A stretch of 5,900 bases of DNA, taken from assembly GCA_007122555.1 (NCBI GenBank), contig SKTL01000053.1:1-5900 (forward strand). The letters are read 5' to 3'. Shown in pieces: positions 1-5,900 of this stretch. Position numbers and translations under genes: made by a program. The stretch is from Thermomicrobiaceae bacterium. Lineage in GTDB: Bacteria > Chloroflexota > Chloroflexia > Thermomicrobiales > Thermomicrobiaceae. The notes beneath the pieces are model-generated. The model was not told the origin of the DNA, searched no databases, and worked only from the letters and a program-made list of their open reading frames with translations. Numbering within the stretch: position 1 is the first letter of the stretch; each line of letters begins with the position of its first letter.

Positions 1-25
1 ACTTGCGGGTAACTCGGGCTGGTGC

Positions 26-154
26 TTACCAGTTGTGCTGGAGTGCGCCCATTACGAACAGGTCACTCTCCCCGGCAACATGCCCGTAGTCATGGGCGTA
101 GACCGCATTAAACCCGAGGGTGGTGTGCTCTTGCATTTGCTGCTGGAAGCCTAG
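26..154 (-). CDS. Possible C-terminal fragment of an outer-membrane beta-barrel protein
   Basis: Read on the minus strand, this stretch gives about 42 residues ending in a TAA stop at 28-26. The sequence includes TTLGFNAVYAHDYG and ends in SDLFVMGALQHNW. Alternating polar and hydrophobic/aromatic residues, two strand-like segments joined by a short turn, and a terminal aromatic residue are what the last strands of Gram-negative outer-membrane barrels (porins, autotransporters) look like. This is family-level pattern recognition, not a named match. The frame continues beyond 154, but there it is only the antisense of trpC, so the real gene is cut at about 150-157. The plus strand over 2-151 is also open without a start and looks less protein-like. 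A barrel protein would be out of place beside a monoderm-style operon, which supports a foreign origin for this end. Confidence 0.35.
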   Translation of the reverse strand, partial: LGFQQQMQEHTTLGFNAVYAHDYGHVAGESDLFVMGALQHNW

Positions 155-158
155 TTCA
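148..158. other. Abrupt junction between foreign flank and trpC
   Basis: TrpC-like sequence starts at the Phe codon 155-157. The codon just before it, 152-154, is TAG in the same frame, and the upstream residues (ending LLHLLLEA before the stop) do not resemble the expected TrpC strand that precedes [11 protein letters not shown] in this family, usually a 'GINNRDLRT'-like segment. I found no TrpC-like continuation in the other two plus frames, so a simple frameshift does not explain it. The exact breakpoint cannot be fixed to better than a few bases. I infer either a chimeric assembly or read, or a real rearrangement. Confidence 0.6.
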
Positions 159-358
159 GCGTTGATCTGGCGACAACCGAACGCCTGGCGCCGAAGATCC
201 CGACTGATCGGACGATTGTTGCGGAGAGCGGCATCTCCACGCATGACGACGTTCTCCGGCTGCAGCAGGCAGGCGCGCACGCGATCCTGGTGGGCGAGTC
301 GCTGATGCGCTCGGCTGACCGTCAGGCGTCAGTTCGGGAGTTGTTGGGACGGACATGA
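155..358 (+). CDS. trpC: Indole-3-glycerol-phosphate synthase, C-terminal quarter only
   Basis: These 67 codons, ending in TGA at 356-358, are the end of TrpC, the TIM-barrel enzyme that decarboxylates and closes carboxyphenylamino-deoxyribulose phosphate to indole-3-glycerol phosphate in tryptophan synthesis. Visible family landmarks are [16 protein letters not shown], the phosphate-binding AESGI segment (strand 7) and [12 protein letters not shown] (strand 8). A full enzyme has about 250-260 residues, so roughly 190 are missing, including the catalytic lysines of the first half of the barrel. No start codon is offered, because an in-frame TAG directly precedes the homology at 152-154. The stop overlaps the trpF start as ATGA (355-358), which shows that the 3' end of the operon is normal. 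As it stands, the fragment could not make an active enzyme. Identity is firm; whether the break is real is doubtful. Confidence 0.9.
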   Translation, partial: FSVDLATTERLAPKIPTDRTIVAESGISTHDDVLRLQQAGAHAILVGESLMRSADRQASVRELLGRT

Positions 359-1107
359 CCGTGATCAAGATCTGCGGCATCCGAGAACTGGAGCACGCCC
401 GTGTCGCGGCCGATTCGGGAGCGAGCCTGATCGGATTCGTCTTTGTGCCGGTCCGCCGCGAAATCAAGCCGGACGACGCGCGGGAGATCATTGCGACAGT
501 TCGGCGACAGCACGAGTATCCGCCGGCGACGATCGGGCTGTTCGTCAACGAGACGGCGGATTCGATCAACCGAACCGTTGCGAACACGGGTCTTGATCTG
601 GTTCAGCTGCACGGCGATGAACCGCCCGAGCTGGCGGGGAAGATCGACACGCCAGCGATCAAGGCGTTGCGACTGGAGTCGGGGCAATCTGCGAGCGGTC
701 TTCGTAAACTGATCGAGTCGTATCTGGAGCATTGCGTCGGGATACTGCTCGACAGCCACGTTCCGGGCCACTGGGGCGGCACCGGCGTTGTTGGCGACTG
801 GGATATCGCGGCGGAGCTCGCCAGTCAGTATCCGATTATTCTGGCCGGCGGATTAGCTCCGGAGAACGTCGCCGCGGCGATCGAGACCGTGCGACCGGCA
901 GTCGTCGACGTCTCCAGCGGGGTCGAGACGGACGGTCGCAAGGACGCGGACAAGATTCGCGCATTCATCGACGCCGCGCAAAACGCCGCAGTTGGGATAG
1001 ACCGTTCCGGGGCATCGGAACCGCTTGTCAACGTGATTGAACAGGCGCGCATGACAGGCTCACAACCGAATACATCGCCGTCTCGCGTTTCATCTGTAAA
1101 CAACTGA
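355..1107 (+). CDS. trpF: Phosphoribosylanthranilate isomerase with C-terminal tail
   Basis: TrpF converts phosphoribosylanthranilate to carboxyphenylamino-deoxyribulose phosphate (Amadori rearrangement), a cytosolic TIM-barrel step of tryptophan synthesis that feeds TrpC. The start shares ATGA with the trpC stop, and KICGI begins at residue 5, as is normal. Cys7 is the expected general base, and Asp133 in ILLDS the expected general acid. Other landmarks are GLFVN (61-65), [10 protein letters not shown] (83-92), GGTG (141-144), [11 protein letters not shown] (162-172) and DVSSGVE (185-191). The usual fold ends near residue 208 (KIRAFIDAA). About 40 further residues follow, with a Ser/Asn/Pro-rich end, making 250 residues against a usual 200-220. 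The Ser often seen in the loop after strand 1 is Val here (VPVRREI, 31-37). No strong ribosome binding site is visible, so translational coupling to trpC is likely. trpB follows 12 bases later. Confidence 0.95.
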   Translation: MTVIKICGIRELEHARVAADSGASLIGFVFVPVRREIKPDDAREIIATVRRQHEYPPATIGLFVNETADSINRTVANTGLDLVQLHGDEPPELAGKIDTPAIKALRLESGQSASGLRKLIESYLEHCVGILLDSHVPGHWGGTGVVGDWDIAAELASQYPIILAGGLAPENVAAAIETVRPAVVDVSSGVETDGRKDADKIRAFIDAAQNAAVGIDRSGASEPLVNVIEQARMTGSQPNTSPSRVSSVNN

Positions 1108-1119
1108 GGGGAAACAGGA

Positions 1120-2340
1120 ATGACGACCGGAACCACACCATTCGATATCACCAGTCTTCCGGACGATCGAGGCCGCTTTGGCGAGTTCGGCGGGAGTTAC
1201 GCGCCAGTCACGCTGATTCCGGCGGTGGAAGAGCTCCGGACGGCCTACAACGAGATCCGCGAGGATCCGGAGTTTCACATTGAGTTCGAGTCACTGCTGA
1301 AGAACTATGTCGGACGTCCGACCCCGCTGTACTTTGCGACCGGGCTCACGGACGCGATCGGCGGGCCGAAGATCTATCTCAAGCGGGAAGATCTGGTGCA
1401 CACCGGGGCGCATAAGATAAACAACGCGGTGGGTCAGGGTTTGCTGGCGAAGAAGATGGGAAAACCCCGCGTTATCGCCGAGACCGGCGCCGGCCAGCAT
1501 GGAGTAGCCACGGCGACCGTCTGCGCCAAGATGGGCCTGGAGTGCGTTATCTACATGGGTGAACTCGATGTCGAACGCCAGGCGCTGAACGTCGCGCGTA
1601 TGCGACTCCTCGGGGCCGAGGTGCGGGCTGTTTCATCGGGAAGCCGGACGCTGAAGGATGCGATGAACGAAGCGATCCGCGACTGGGTGACGAACGTCGA
1701 GAATTCGTACTACCTGATTGGGTCAGTCGCCGGAATGCATCCGTATCCGATGATGGTGCGGGATTTTCAGTCGGTGATCGGCCGGGAAGCCCGGGATCAG
1801 ATTCGGGAAGCCGAGGGCCGGCTGCCGGATGCAATCGTTGCCTGCGTTGGCGGAGGCTCCAACGCAATGGGGATTTTTCATCCGTTCCTCGAGCATGCGG
1901 AGGTTGCATTGCACGGCGCTGAGGCGGCTGGCGATGGAGTCGGAACCGAACGACACGCGGCGACGCTCACTGCCGGCCATGTTGGTGTGCTGCACGGGTC
2001 CAGATCCTATGTGTTGCAGGACGCGGACGGACAGATCATGGAAGCGCACAGTATCTCGGCCGGGCTGGATTATCCCGGGGTCGGCCCGGAGCACAGCTAC
2101 CTGAAGGATTCCGGACGGGCGACCTATCACCCGGTCACGGACGCCGAGGCGCTGGACGGGTTCAAGCTTCTCTGCCGAACCGAAGGCATCATCCCGGCGC
2201 TGGAGCCAGCGCATGCGATCCATCTCGCCCAGCGGTTGTCGGGCGACATGTCGAGCGATGACATCATGATCATCAATCTTTCCGGGCGAGGCGACAAAGA
2301 TATGCATACCGTAACTGAAGCGCTGGGGGTGATGAGTTGA
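1120..2340 (+). CDS. trpB: Tryptophan synthase beta chain
   Basis: TrpB is the PLP enzyme that joins indole to serine to make tryptophan, in the alpha2-beta2 complex with TrpA. The 406 residues match the normal length of the standard TrpB1 type. [10 protein letters not shown] lies near the N terminus and GRPTPL at 65-70. The PLP Schiff-base lysine is Lys99 in HTGAHKINN. The catalytic Glu is Glu121 in AETGAGQHG, the PLP phosphate loop is GGGSN (244-248), and the pyridine-contacting Ser is Ser388 in LSGRGDKD. The residue before HTGAHK is Val93, where Asn is most familiar (DLNHTGAHK). A GAGGGG Shine-Dalgarno at 1105-1110 precedes the ATG by 9 bases. The stop overlaps the TTG start of trpA by 4 bases (2337-2340), consistent with equal production of the two subunits. 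The gene appears intact. Confidence 0.98.
   Translation: MTTGTTPFDITSLPDDRGRFGEFGGSYAPVTLIPAVEELRTAYNEIREDPEFHIEFESLLKNYVGRPTPLYFATGLTDAIGGPKIYLKREDLVHTGAHKINNAVGQGLLAKKMGKPRVIAETGAGQHGVATATVCAKMGLECVIYMGELDVERQALNVARMRLLGAEVRAVSSGSRTLKDAMNEAIRDWVTNVENSYYLIGSVAGMHPYPMMVRDFQSVIGREARDQIREAEGRLPDAIVACVGGGSNAMGIFHPFLEHAEVALHGAEAAGDGVGTERHAATLTAGHVGVLHGSRSYVLQDADGQIMEAHSISAGLDYPGVGPEHSYLKDSGRATYHPVTDAEALDGFKLLCRTEGIIPALEPAHAIHLAQRLSGDMSSDDIMIINLSGRGDKDMHTVTEALGVMS
2325..2333 (+). promoter_or_regulatory. Ribosome binding site fixing the TTG start of trpA
   Basis: GGGGGTGAT inside the end of trpB matches the anti-Shine-Dalgarno complement GGAGGTGAT with one mismatch and lies 3 bases before TTG 2337. 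This supports the rare TTG start, in a TTGA overlap with the trpB stop, and argues for coupled translation. Confidence 0.6.
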
Positions 2341-3146
2341 CCACTGCAACGACACCGAGCAGGATCGCCGGACACTTCGCGGAGCTGGCTTCACAGAACC
2401 GCAAAGCGCTGGTGCCGTATGTCACAGTCGGGCATCCGACGAAGGAGTCGACCCTGGAGATCGTTCCCGCGCTGATTGAAGGCGGCGCGACGATGGTCGA
2501 GCTGGGCGTGCCGTTTTCCGATCCGCTGGCGGACGGCCCAACGATCCAGCGATCCGGTTTCAAGGCGCTGCAGAACGGAGTCACGCTGGCATTTTGCCTT
2601 GAGACCGCCCGAGACCTGCGCGCCGGAGGCGTTGAAGTGCCGCTCATCTTCATGGGATACTACAATCCGATACTTAGGTATGGCCTGGAGCGATTCGTTG
2701 CTGACTGTGCTGAAGCCGGGGTGGATGGGTTCATTATTCCGGATTTGCCGCCGGATGAAAGCGCCGAGCTGGCGGCAATCAGCCGTAAGCACCAGCGAGA
2801 CCTGATATTCATGGTGGCGCCGACGAGTCGGGATCAGCATATCGAGTCGTTGAACGGGCAGGCGAGCGGGTTTGTCTACTGCGTCTCGATTACCGGGGTC
2901 ACAGGCGCCCGCGACGATGTTTCAGTCGATTTGCCGGCGTTTCTGGCTCGCGTTCGCAGCAAACTTGAACTTCCGCTGGCCGTCGGGTTCGGGATCTCTA
3001 CGCCGGAGCATGTGCGGGAGATCGGACGGGATGCCGACGGCGTTATCGTTGGCAGCGCGTTGATCAGCCGGTTTGACGAGGCCGATCCGGCAGACGCTCC
3101 AACTGTCGCCCGCGAGTTCATGCGCTATCTGAGCGGGCAGGCGTAA
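2337..3146 (+). CDS. trpA: Tryptophan synthase alpha chain
   Basis: TrpA splits indole-3-glycerol phosphate into indole and glyceraldehyde 3-phosphate and passes indole to TrpB through the internal tunnel. The 269 residues match the family length. VPYVTVGHP (26-34) is the first barrel strand. The catalytic pair is Glu55 in VELGVPFSD and Asp66 in PLADGP, equivalent to Glu49 and Asp60 of the E. coli enzyme. MGYYNP (106-111), PDLPPDES (135-142), [10 protein letters not shown] (181-190), AVGFGIS (215-221) and VIVGSALI (236-243) form the substrate and phosphate sites. The start is TTG, chosen because it has a good ribosome binding site, overlaps the trpB stop and gives a normal N terminus. No in-frame ATG gives a better one. 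About 97 bases separate it from aroH; I see no convincing terminator or promoter there, so the operon probably continues. Confidence 0.97.
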   Translation: MTTATTPSRIAGHFAELASQNRKALVPYVTVGHPTKESTLEIVPALIEGGATMVELGVPFSDPLADGPTIQRSGFKALQNGVTLAFCLETARDLRAGGVEVPLIFMGYYNPILRYGLERFVADCAEAGVDGFIIPDLPPDESAELAAISRKHQRDLIFMVAPTSRDQHIESLNGQASGFVYCVSITGVTGARDDVSVDLPAFLARVRSKLELPLAVGFGISTPEHVREIGRDADGVIVGSALISRFDEADPADAPTVAREFMRYLSGQA

Positions 3147-3243
3147 CAGGACGAATGTCGCGTGCCGATACCGGGATATTGGCAATCGTGGTTGAATTGG
3201 CGCCAGTGTAACGGGACGGGCGCGAAGGGAGACAGACGCGGGA

Positions 3244-3639
3244 ATGCGTGAGTGTCGGGCAATACGGGGAGCAACCACAGCGGAGCAGAACACGGCGGAA
3301 GACATTCTCGAATCGACTCGTGAACTGCTTGCCGCAATTATCGACGCAAACGACGTCCAGGTAGAGGACGTCGTCAGTGTTATTTTCACGACCACGCCGG
3401 ACCTCAACGCGACGTTTCCAGCGGTCGCCGCGCGCGAGTATGGCTGGAATAACGTACCGCTGATGTGCAGCCACGAGATGTCGGTGCCGGGCGCGCTCGA
3501 TCACGTGGTGCGTATGCTGGTTCACATCAACACCGAGCGAAGCGCGGACGAGATTCGCCATGTCTACTTGAGGCGAGCGGTAGAACTGCGCCCGGAATGG
3601 GCATACGAACTGAGTGATACATCGACGAAGCAGGGTTGA
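3244..3639 (+). CDS. aroH: Chorismate mutase, AroH (Bacillus) type
   Basis: AroH rearranges chorismate to prephenate, committing it to phenylalanine and tyrosine. The 131-residue protein follows the monofunctional trimeric Bacillus subtilis enzyme nearly end to end, as in RAIRGATT, SVIFTTTPDLNATFP and DEIRHVYLRRAVELRP. Active-site residues known from that enzyme are all present: Arg8 (Arg7), Phe58 (Phe57), Arg64 (Arg63), Cys75, Glu78, Arg90, Tyr108 and Arg116. The ATG at 3244 places the first Arg where the family has it. AAGGGAG at 3225-3231 is a possible ribosome binding site, though its 12-base spacing is slightly long. It sits between the last Trp genes and the DAHP synthase gene, so it represents the competing branch from the same precursor. 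No regulatory domain is present. The last ~10 residues are a polar tail, as is usual. Confidence 0.96.
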   Translation: MRECRAIRGATTAEQNTAEDILESTRELLAAIIDANDVQVEDVVSVIFTTTPDLNATFPAVAAREYGWNNVPLMCSHEMSVPGALDHVVRMLVHINTERSADEIRHVYLRRAVELRPEWAYELSDTSTKQG

Positions 3640-3707
3640 AGCGCGCGCGGAGCGGTCAGGGGGGCTGATCGTTGTTGCCGGTGGTGGAGCCGGGTACAGG
3701 TACAGGT

Positions 3708-3713
3708 GAGGAG
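3708..3713 (+). promoter_or_regulatory. Ribosome binding site fixing the start of the DAHP synthase gene
   Basis: GAGGAG lies 7 bases before ATG 3721. An in-frame GTG at 3706 would add five residues (VRSRS), but it overlaps this site and has no good ribosome binding site of its own. ATG 3721 gives MIIVMSS, which aligns with the N terminus of the Thermotoga enzyme (MIVVLKP). Confidence 0.7.
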
Positions 3714-3720
3714 CAGGTCA

Positions 3721-4773
3721 ATGATCATTGTGATGAGTTCAAACGCGACTAACGAGCAGGTGCAAGCGGTGCAGACCCGGATCGAAGAGTTCGGGTTCAA
3801 GTCGCGGCCAAGCCAGGGAGAAGATCGATTCGTCATCTCGGTGCTCGGTTCACCGGTGCCGGATGCGCTGGAAGAGGCGCTGGCCCATCTCGGCGGGGTG
3901 CAGGAAGTCGTCCGGATAAGCAAGAAGTACAAGCTGGTGAGTCGAGAGTTTCAGCCGGTTGACTCGATTGTTGATGTCAGCGGGGTGAAGATCGGCGGCC
4001 CTGAGGTCGTCGTGATGGCCGGCCCGTGTTCAGTCGAAACCGAGGAGCAGACGCTCAAGACCGCCCATGCGGTGAAGGCTGCCGGAGCCAGGATGCTGCG
4101 AGGCGGCGCATTCAAGCCGCGCACTTCACCGTACGATTTCCGCGGGCTAGGCGAAGAGGGGTTGAAGATTCTGGCCAAGGCCCGGGAAGAGACCGGGTTG
4201 CCGGTTGTCACCGAGGTGATGACGACGGCGGATGTTGACCTGGTGGCCGAATATGCCGACATGCTGCAGATTGGAACGCGCAACGCGCAGAACTATCTGT
4301 TGCTCGAAGCGGCAGGCAAGAGCGGCAAGCCGGTGCTGCTGAAACGCGGCATGTCCGCCGAGATTGAAGAGTGGCTGCTGGCTGCCGAGTACATTATGGC
4401 GCAGGACAACGAGAAGGTCGTTCTGTGCGAGCGCGGTATCCGAACGTTTGAGAAGATCACCCGGAATACGCTGGATCTCAGCGCGGTGCCCGTCATCAAG
4501 CGTCTGAGCCATCTGCCGATTGTTATTGACCCGAGTCAGGGAACCGGCAAGTGGTATCTGGTGCCGTCGATGATGCGCGGCGCGGTCGCGGCGGGGGCTG
4601 ACGGATTGATCGTTGAGGTGCATCCGAACCCGGATCACGCGATGTCCGACGGCGGTCAGTCGCTGACGTTCGAGAACTTCGAAGAAGCCATGGCCAGCTC
4701 GGCGGCGATCGCCAGCGCAATCGGGCGATCGATTCCGCGGGGCGCGGGCGTCGCTGCTTCGGCTGACGATTAG
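3721..4773 (+). CDS. aroF: DAHP synthase (type I-beta) with N-terminal regulatory domain; one metal ligand replaced
   Basis: This enzyme (3-deoxy-7-phosphoheptulonate synthase) condenses phosphoenolpyruvate and erythrose 4-phosphate, the first step of the shikimate pathway. It has 350 residues from ATG 3721. Residues 1-70 form a ferredoxin/ACT-like domain (MIIVMSS to VVRISKKYK), which in Thermotoga maritima binds Tyr or Phe for feedback control, so allosteric inhibition is likely. The catalytic barrel follows, with [45 protein letters not shown] and VEVHPNPD. The Thermotoga metal ligands Cys102, His272, Glu298 and Asp309 align with Cys103, Gln273, Glu299 and Asp310 here. The His is therefore Gln (CAG at 4537-4539, in [10 protein letters not shown] where the usual motif is DPSHGTGKW). 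Otherwise all motifs are intact and the frame is clean. The Ala-rich C-terminal tail is unremarkable. The symbol follows common use; aroA or aroG is also used for this family. Confidence 0.95.
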   Translation: MIIVMSSNATNEQVQAVQTRIEEFGFKSRPSQGEDRFVISVLGSPVPDALEEALAHLGGVQEVVRISKKYKLVSREFQPVDSIVDVSGVKIGGPEVVVMAGPCSVETEEQTLKTAHAVKAAGARMLRGGAFKPRTSPYDFRGLGEEGLKILAKAREETGLPVVTEVMTTADVDLVAEYADMLQIGTRNAQNYLLLEAAGKSGKPVLLKRGMSAEIEEWLLAAEYIMAQDNEKVVLCERGIRTFEKITRNTLDLSAVPVIKRLSHLPIVIDPSQGTGKWYLVPSMMRGAVAAGADGLIVEVHPNPDHAMSDGGQSLTFENFEEAMASSAAIASAIGRSIPRGAGVAASADD

Positions 4774-4789
4774 CGAACCGGACTCGTTT

Positions 4790-4801
4790 TCGAGCGCTCG
4801 A
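4790..4801. repeat. 12-bp perfect palindrome
   Basis: TCGAGCGCTCGA is a perfect inverted repeat 16 bases after the DAHP synthase stop and directly before the hairpin at 4803-4827. It could be part of the terminator region or a protein-binding site, or a chance palindrome in GC-rich DNA. No second copy was noticed in the window. Confidence 0.4.
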
Positions 4802-4802
4802 C

Positions 4803-4827
4803 CGGGTGGGAGTCCGACTCCCGCCCG
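4803..4827 (+). terminator. Strong hairpin, probable terminator of the trp-aro unit
   Basis: Bases 4803-4813 (CGGGTGGGAGT) pair with 4817-4827 (ACTCCCGCCCG) around a 3-base loop, giving 11 pairs with one G-T wobble. It begins 30 bases after the stop of the DAHP synthase gene. The downstream sequence GATTCTCAT has few T residues, so it is not a classic intrinsic terminator. It could act as a weak or factor-assisted terminator or as an mRNA 3'-end stabiliser. Its place between the aromatic genes and the hisIE promoter candidate fits a transcript boundary. Confidence 0.55.
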
Positions 4828-4849
4828 ATTCTCATGTGCGCCGCTCCGG

Positions 4850-4858
4850 TGTTAGATT
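4850..4858 (+). promoter_or_regulatory. Possible extended -10 promoter of hisIE
   Basis: TGTTAGATT fits the extended -10 form TGn followed by TAGATT, which matches four of six bases of TATAAT. No recognisable -35 box lies 16-18 bases upstream. Transcription would start near 4865, leaving a leader of about 20 bases that contains GAGGG (4874-4878), a ribosome binding site 9 bases before ATG 4888. The placement just after the hairpin fits an independent hisIE transcript. Confidence 0.35.
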
Positions 4859-4887
4859 CCAGTGAAGTGAACTGAGGGCAAACGTCA

Positions 4888-5526
4888 ATGCAGGGGATTC
4901 GTTTCGATGACGACGGTCTGGTTCCGGCGATCGCGCAAGACGCCCGTACCGGTCAGGTCCGTATGCTCGGCTATATGAATCAGGAAGCTGTCTCCGAGAC
5001 GATCAGGACCCGAACGCTGCATTTCTACTCGCGTAGCCGGCAAAAACTGTGGAAAAAAGGCGAGAGCTCGGGGAACATCCATCATGTGACCGACATTCGT
5101 CACGACTGTGACGGCGATACGCTGCTGGTGCAGGTTGTTCCGGATGGCCCGACCTGCCACACCGGCGCCGATACCTGTTTCGATGACGGCCTGATTCATC
5201 CATCGGATTCAGCGTCCGGCGCCTACAATGATGTTCTGACCTCGCTGGCGGATGTCATCGCCGACAGGCGCGAGAACCCGGCCGAAGGTTCCTACACCAG
5301 CTATTTGTTTCGCGAGGGACTCGACAAGATCGATAAGAAGATCGGCGAAGAGTCCGCCGAGGTGATAATTGCGTCGAAGAATGACGATGACTCCGCGGTA
5401 GCGATGGAATCGGCGGACTTGATCTATCATCTTCTGGTGATGCTCGAAGCCCGGCAGGTGCCGGTCGACGCGGTGCTTGACGAACTGCGGAAGCGACGCG
5501 GCGGGCGTCAGGCCTCGCCGGAGTAG
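4888..5526 (+). CDS. hisIE: Bifunctional phosphoribosyl-AMP cyclohydrolase / phosphoribosyl-ATP pyrophosphatase
   Basis: This fused enzyme does the second and third steps of histidine synthesis. The C-terminal HisE half cuts PR-ATP to PR-AMP, and the N-terminal HisI half opens the adenine ring to give ProFAR. HisI covers about residues 1-108, with FDDDGLVPAIAQD, HFYSRSRQKLWKKGESSGN, the metal-binding Asp cluster DCDGD (73-77) and the zinc cysteines Cys74, Cys90 (PTCHTG) and Cys97 (DTCF). HisE covers about 114-205, with GSYTSYL, KKIGEESAEVI (150-160) and ESADLIYHLLVML (174-186), the acidic helices that bind magnesium and pyrophosphate. The length of 212 is close to the E. coli fusion (203). 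No other his gene is present in the window, so it is separate from a compact his operon here. Its stop lies 19 bases inside the convergent rimM. Confidence 0.97.
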   Translation: MQGIRFDDDGLVPAIAQDARTGQVRMLGYMNQEAVSETIRTRTLHFYSRSRQKLWKKGESSGNIHHVTDIRHDCDGDTLLVQVVPDGPTCHTGADTCFDDGLIHPSDSASGAYNDVLTSLADVIADRRENPAEGSYTSYLFREGLDKIDKKIGEESAEVIIASKNDDDSAVAMESADLIYHLLVMLEARQVPVDAVLDELRKRRGGRQASPE

Positions 5527-5900
5527 CGGAGCGGGCGAACGACCATGCGCCTCTGCTCGATATCGATCTCCGGGACAACGTCTTCCAGCGCCGGAATCAG
5601 CGTTTCCTTGCCCTCATCGTCGGTGACGACATAGACATCGTTGGCGCCGGTTTCGATAATATCGGTGACCTGTCCAATGACTGCGCCGGATTCGTCAACG
5701 GCAGTCAGCCCGATCAGTTCGAAGTGGTAATACTCGCCCTCTTCGAGCGGAGCCGCCTGTTCGAGATCTATGCGCACGACCTCGCCACGAAGCTCGTCGG
5801 CCATCTCACGACTGGTAATTCCCTCGACTCGCATGATCGCCAGGTTGTCTTTGAGCCGGGCGCGGGTCAGTTTCCGGGGTTGATCTTCATTCCCTATGTA
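5508..5900 (-). CDS. rimM: Ribosome maturation factor RimM, C-terminal part
   Basis: RimM binds ribosomal protein S19 and assists processing of 16S rRNA and assembly of the 30S subunit head. The readable 130 residues run off the right edge of the window, so the N-terminal ~40 residues are missing. The open frame continues upstream of the Met codon at 5834 to 5900 (including KDNLAIMRVEGITSREMADE), so that Met is not the start. The REMADELRG segment ends the RimM N-terminal domain. The PRC-barrel domain follows, with EGEYYHFELIGLTAV, VIGQVTDIIETGANDVYVV, ETLIPALEDVV and the final strand RRMVVRPL. The stop is TGA at 5510-5508, inside the last codons of hisIE. RimM genes are often next to rpsP, trmD and rplS; those would lie beyond the edge if present. 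Confidence 0.9.
   Translation of the reverse strand, partial: YIGNEDQPRKLTRARLKDNLAIMRVEGITSREMADELRGEVVRIDLEQAAPLEEGEYYHFELIGLTAVDESGAVIGQVTDIIETGANDVYVVTDDEGKETLIPALEDVVPEIDIEQRRMVVRPLRYSGEA

Noticed and set aside
19..32. Small hairpin CTGGT-GCTT-ACCAG around the minus-strand stop codon at 26-28
   Set aside because: The stem is only 5 bp, sits over the stop codon and has no T-run, so it is not supported as a terminator.
2..154. Plus-strand open frame of 50 codons ending at TAG 152-154
   Set aside because: It has no start in the window, is short enough to be open by chance, and its translation is less protein-like than the opposite strand.
1723..2394. Long open frame of 223 codons on the minus strand opposite trpB and trpA
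   Set aside because: It lies wholly antisense to well-recognised genes, the translation resembles no protein family, and such shadow frames are common in GC-rich coding DNA. The other antisense and out-of-frame openings over trpF, trpA, aroF and hisIE were dropped for the same reason.
3164..3183. 7-bp inverted repeat GCCGATA / TATTGGC after trpA
   Set aside because: The stem has a G-T wobble, is short, and is not followed by T residues. It is too weak to call a terminator or attenuator.
3192..3212. TTGAAT and TGTAAC boxes upstream of aroH as a promoter
   Set aside because: The spacing between them is about 9 bases, far from the usual 16-18, so they do not form a promoter.
3693..3707. Short tandem repeat of GGTACA before the DAHP synthase gene
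   Set aside because: It has only two and a half copies of six bases and overlaps a Shine-Dalgarno-rich leader, so it is likely chance.

Overview
This window is almost entirely filled by aromatic amino acid biosynthesis genes on the + strand, with a histidine gene and a convergent ribosome-maturation gene at the right end. All calls come from reading the translated proteins; no search was run. The DNA is GC-rich with tight gene spacing. The overall style (trpCFBA with 4-base start/stop overlaps, an AroH-type chorismate mutase, a Thermotoga/Bacillus-type DAHP synthase with an N-terminal regulatory domain, and fused HisIE) fits a monoderm-like lineage. Chloroflexota is my guess, but the sequence alone does not prove it.

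Layout. Positions 1-154 do not belong to the operon. On the minus strand they read as the last ~43 residues of a possible outer-membrane beta-barrel protein. At about 155 the sequence switches abruptly to the last quarter of trpC (indole-3-glycerol-phosphate synthase), with an in-frame stop just before the homology begins. I read this as a chimeric join, more likely an assembly or library artefact than biology. From 355 on, the genes are intact: trpF (355-1107), trpB (1120-2340), trpA (2337-3146), aroH (3244-3639) and the DAHP synthase gene (3721-4773). A strong hairpin then probably ends the unit. A short promoter-like region leads into hisIE (4888-5526). Its 3' end overlaps by 19 bp with the 3' end of a convergent rimM (5508-5900, minus strand, cut by the window edge).

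How the genes work together. DAHP synthase makes the first intermediate of the shikimate pathway. Chorismate, the end product of that pathway, is then split: AroH sends it to prephenate (Phe/Tyr), while TrpF, TrpC, TrpA and TrpB carry out the last steps to tryptophan. The cluster therefore joins the entry enzyme, a branch-point enzyme and the terminal Trp steps. HisIE (steps 2 and 3 of His synthesis) follows as a probably separate transcript.

Most notable points: (1) the DAHP synthase has Gln at the position of a metal-binding His, while the other three ligands are kept; (2) the abrupt trpC truncation and foreign flank at 1-154; (3) a palindrome plus hairpin between the DAHP synthase gene and hisIE; (4) a C-terminal tail of ~40 residues on TrpF. 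I found no CRISPR array, tRNA, rRNA, insertion sequence or convincing novel multi-gene system.
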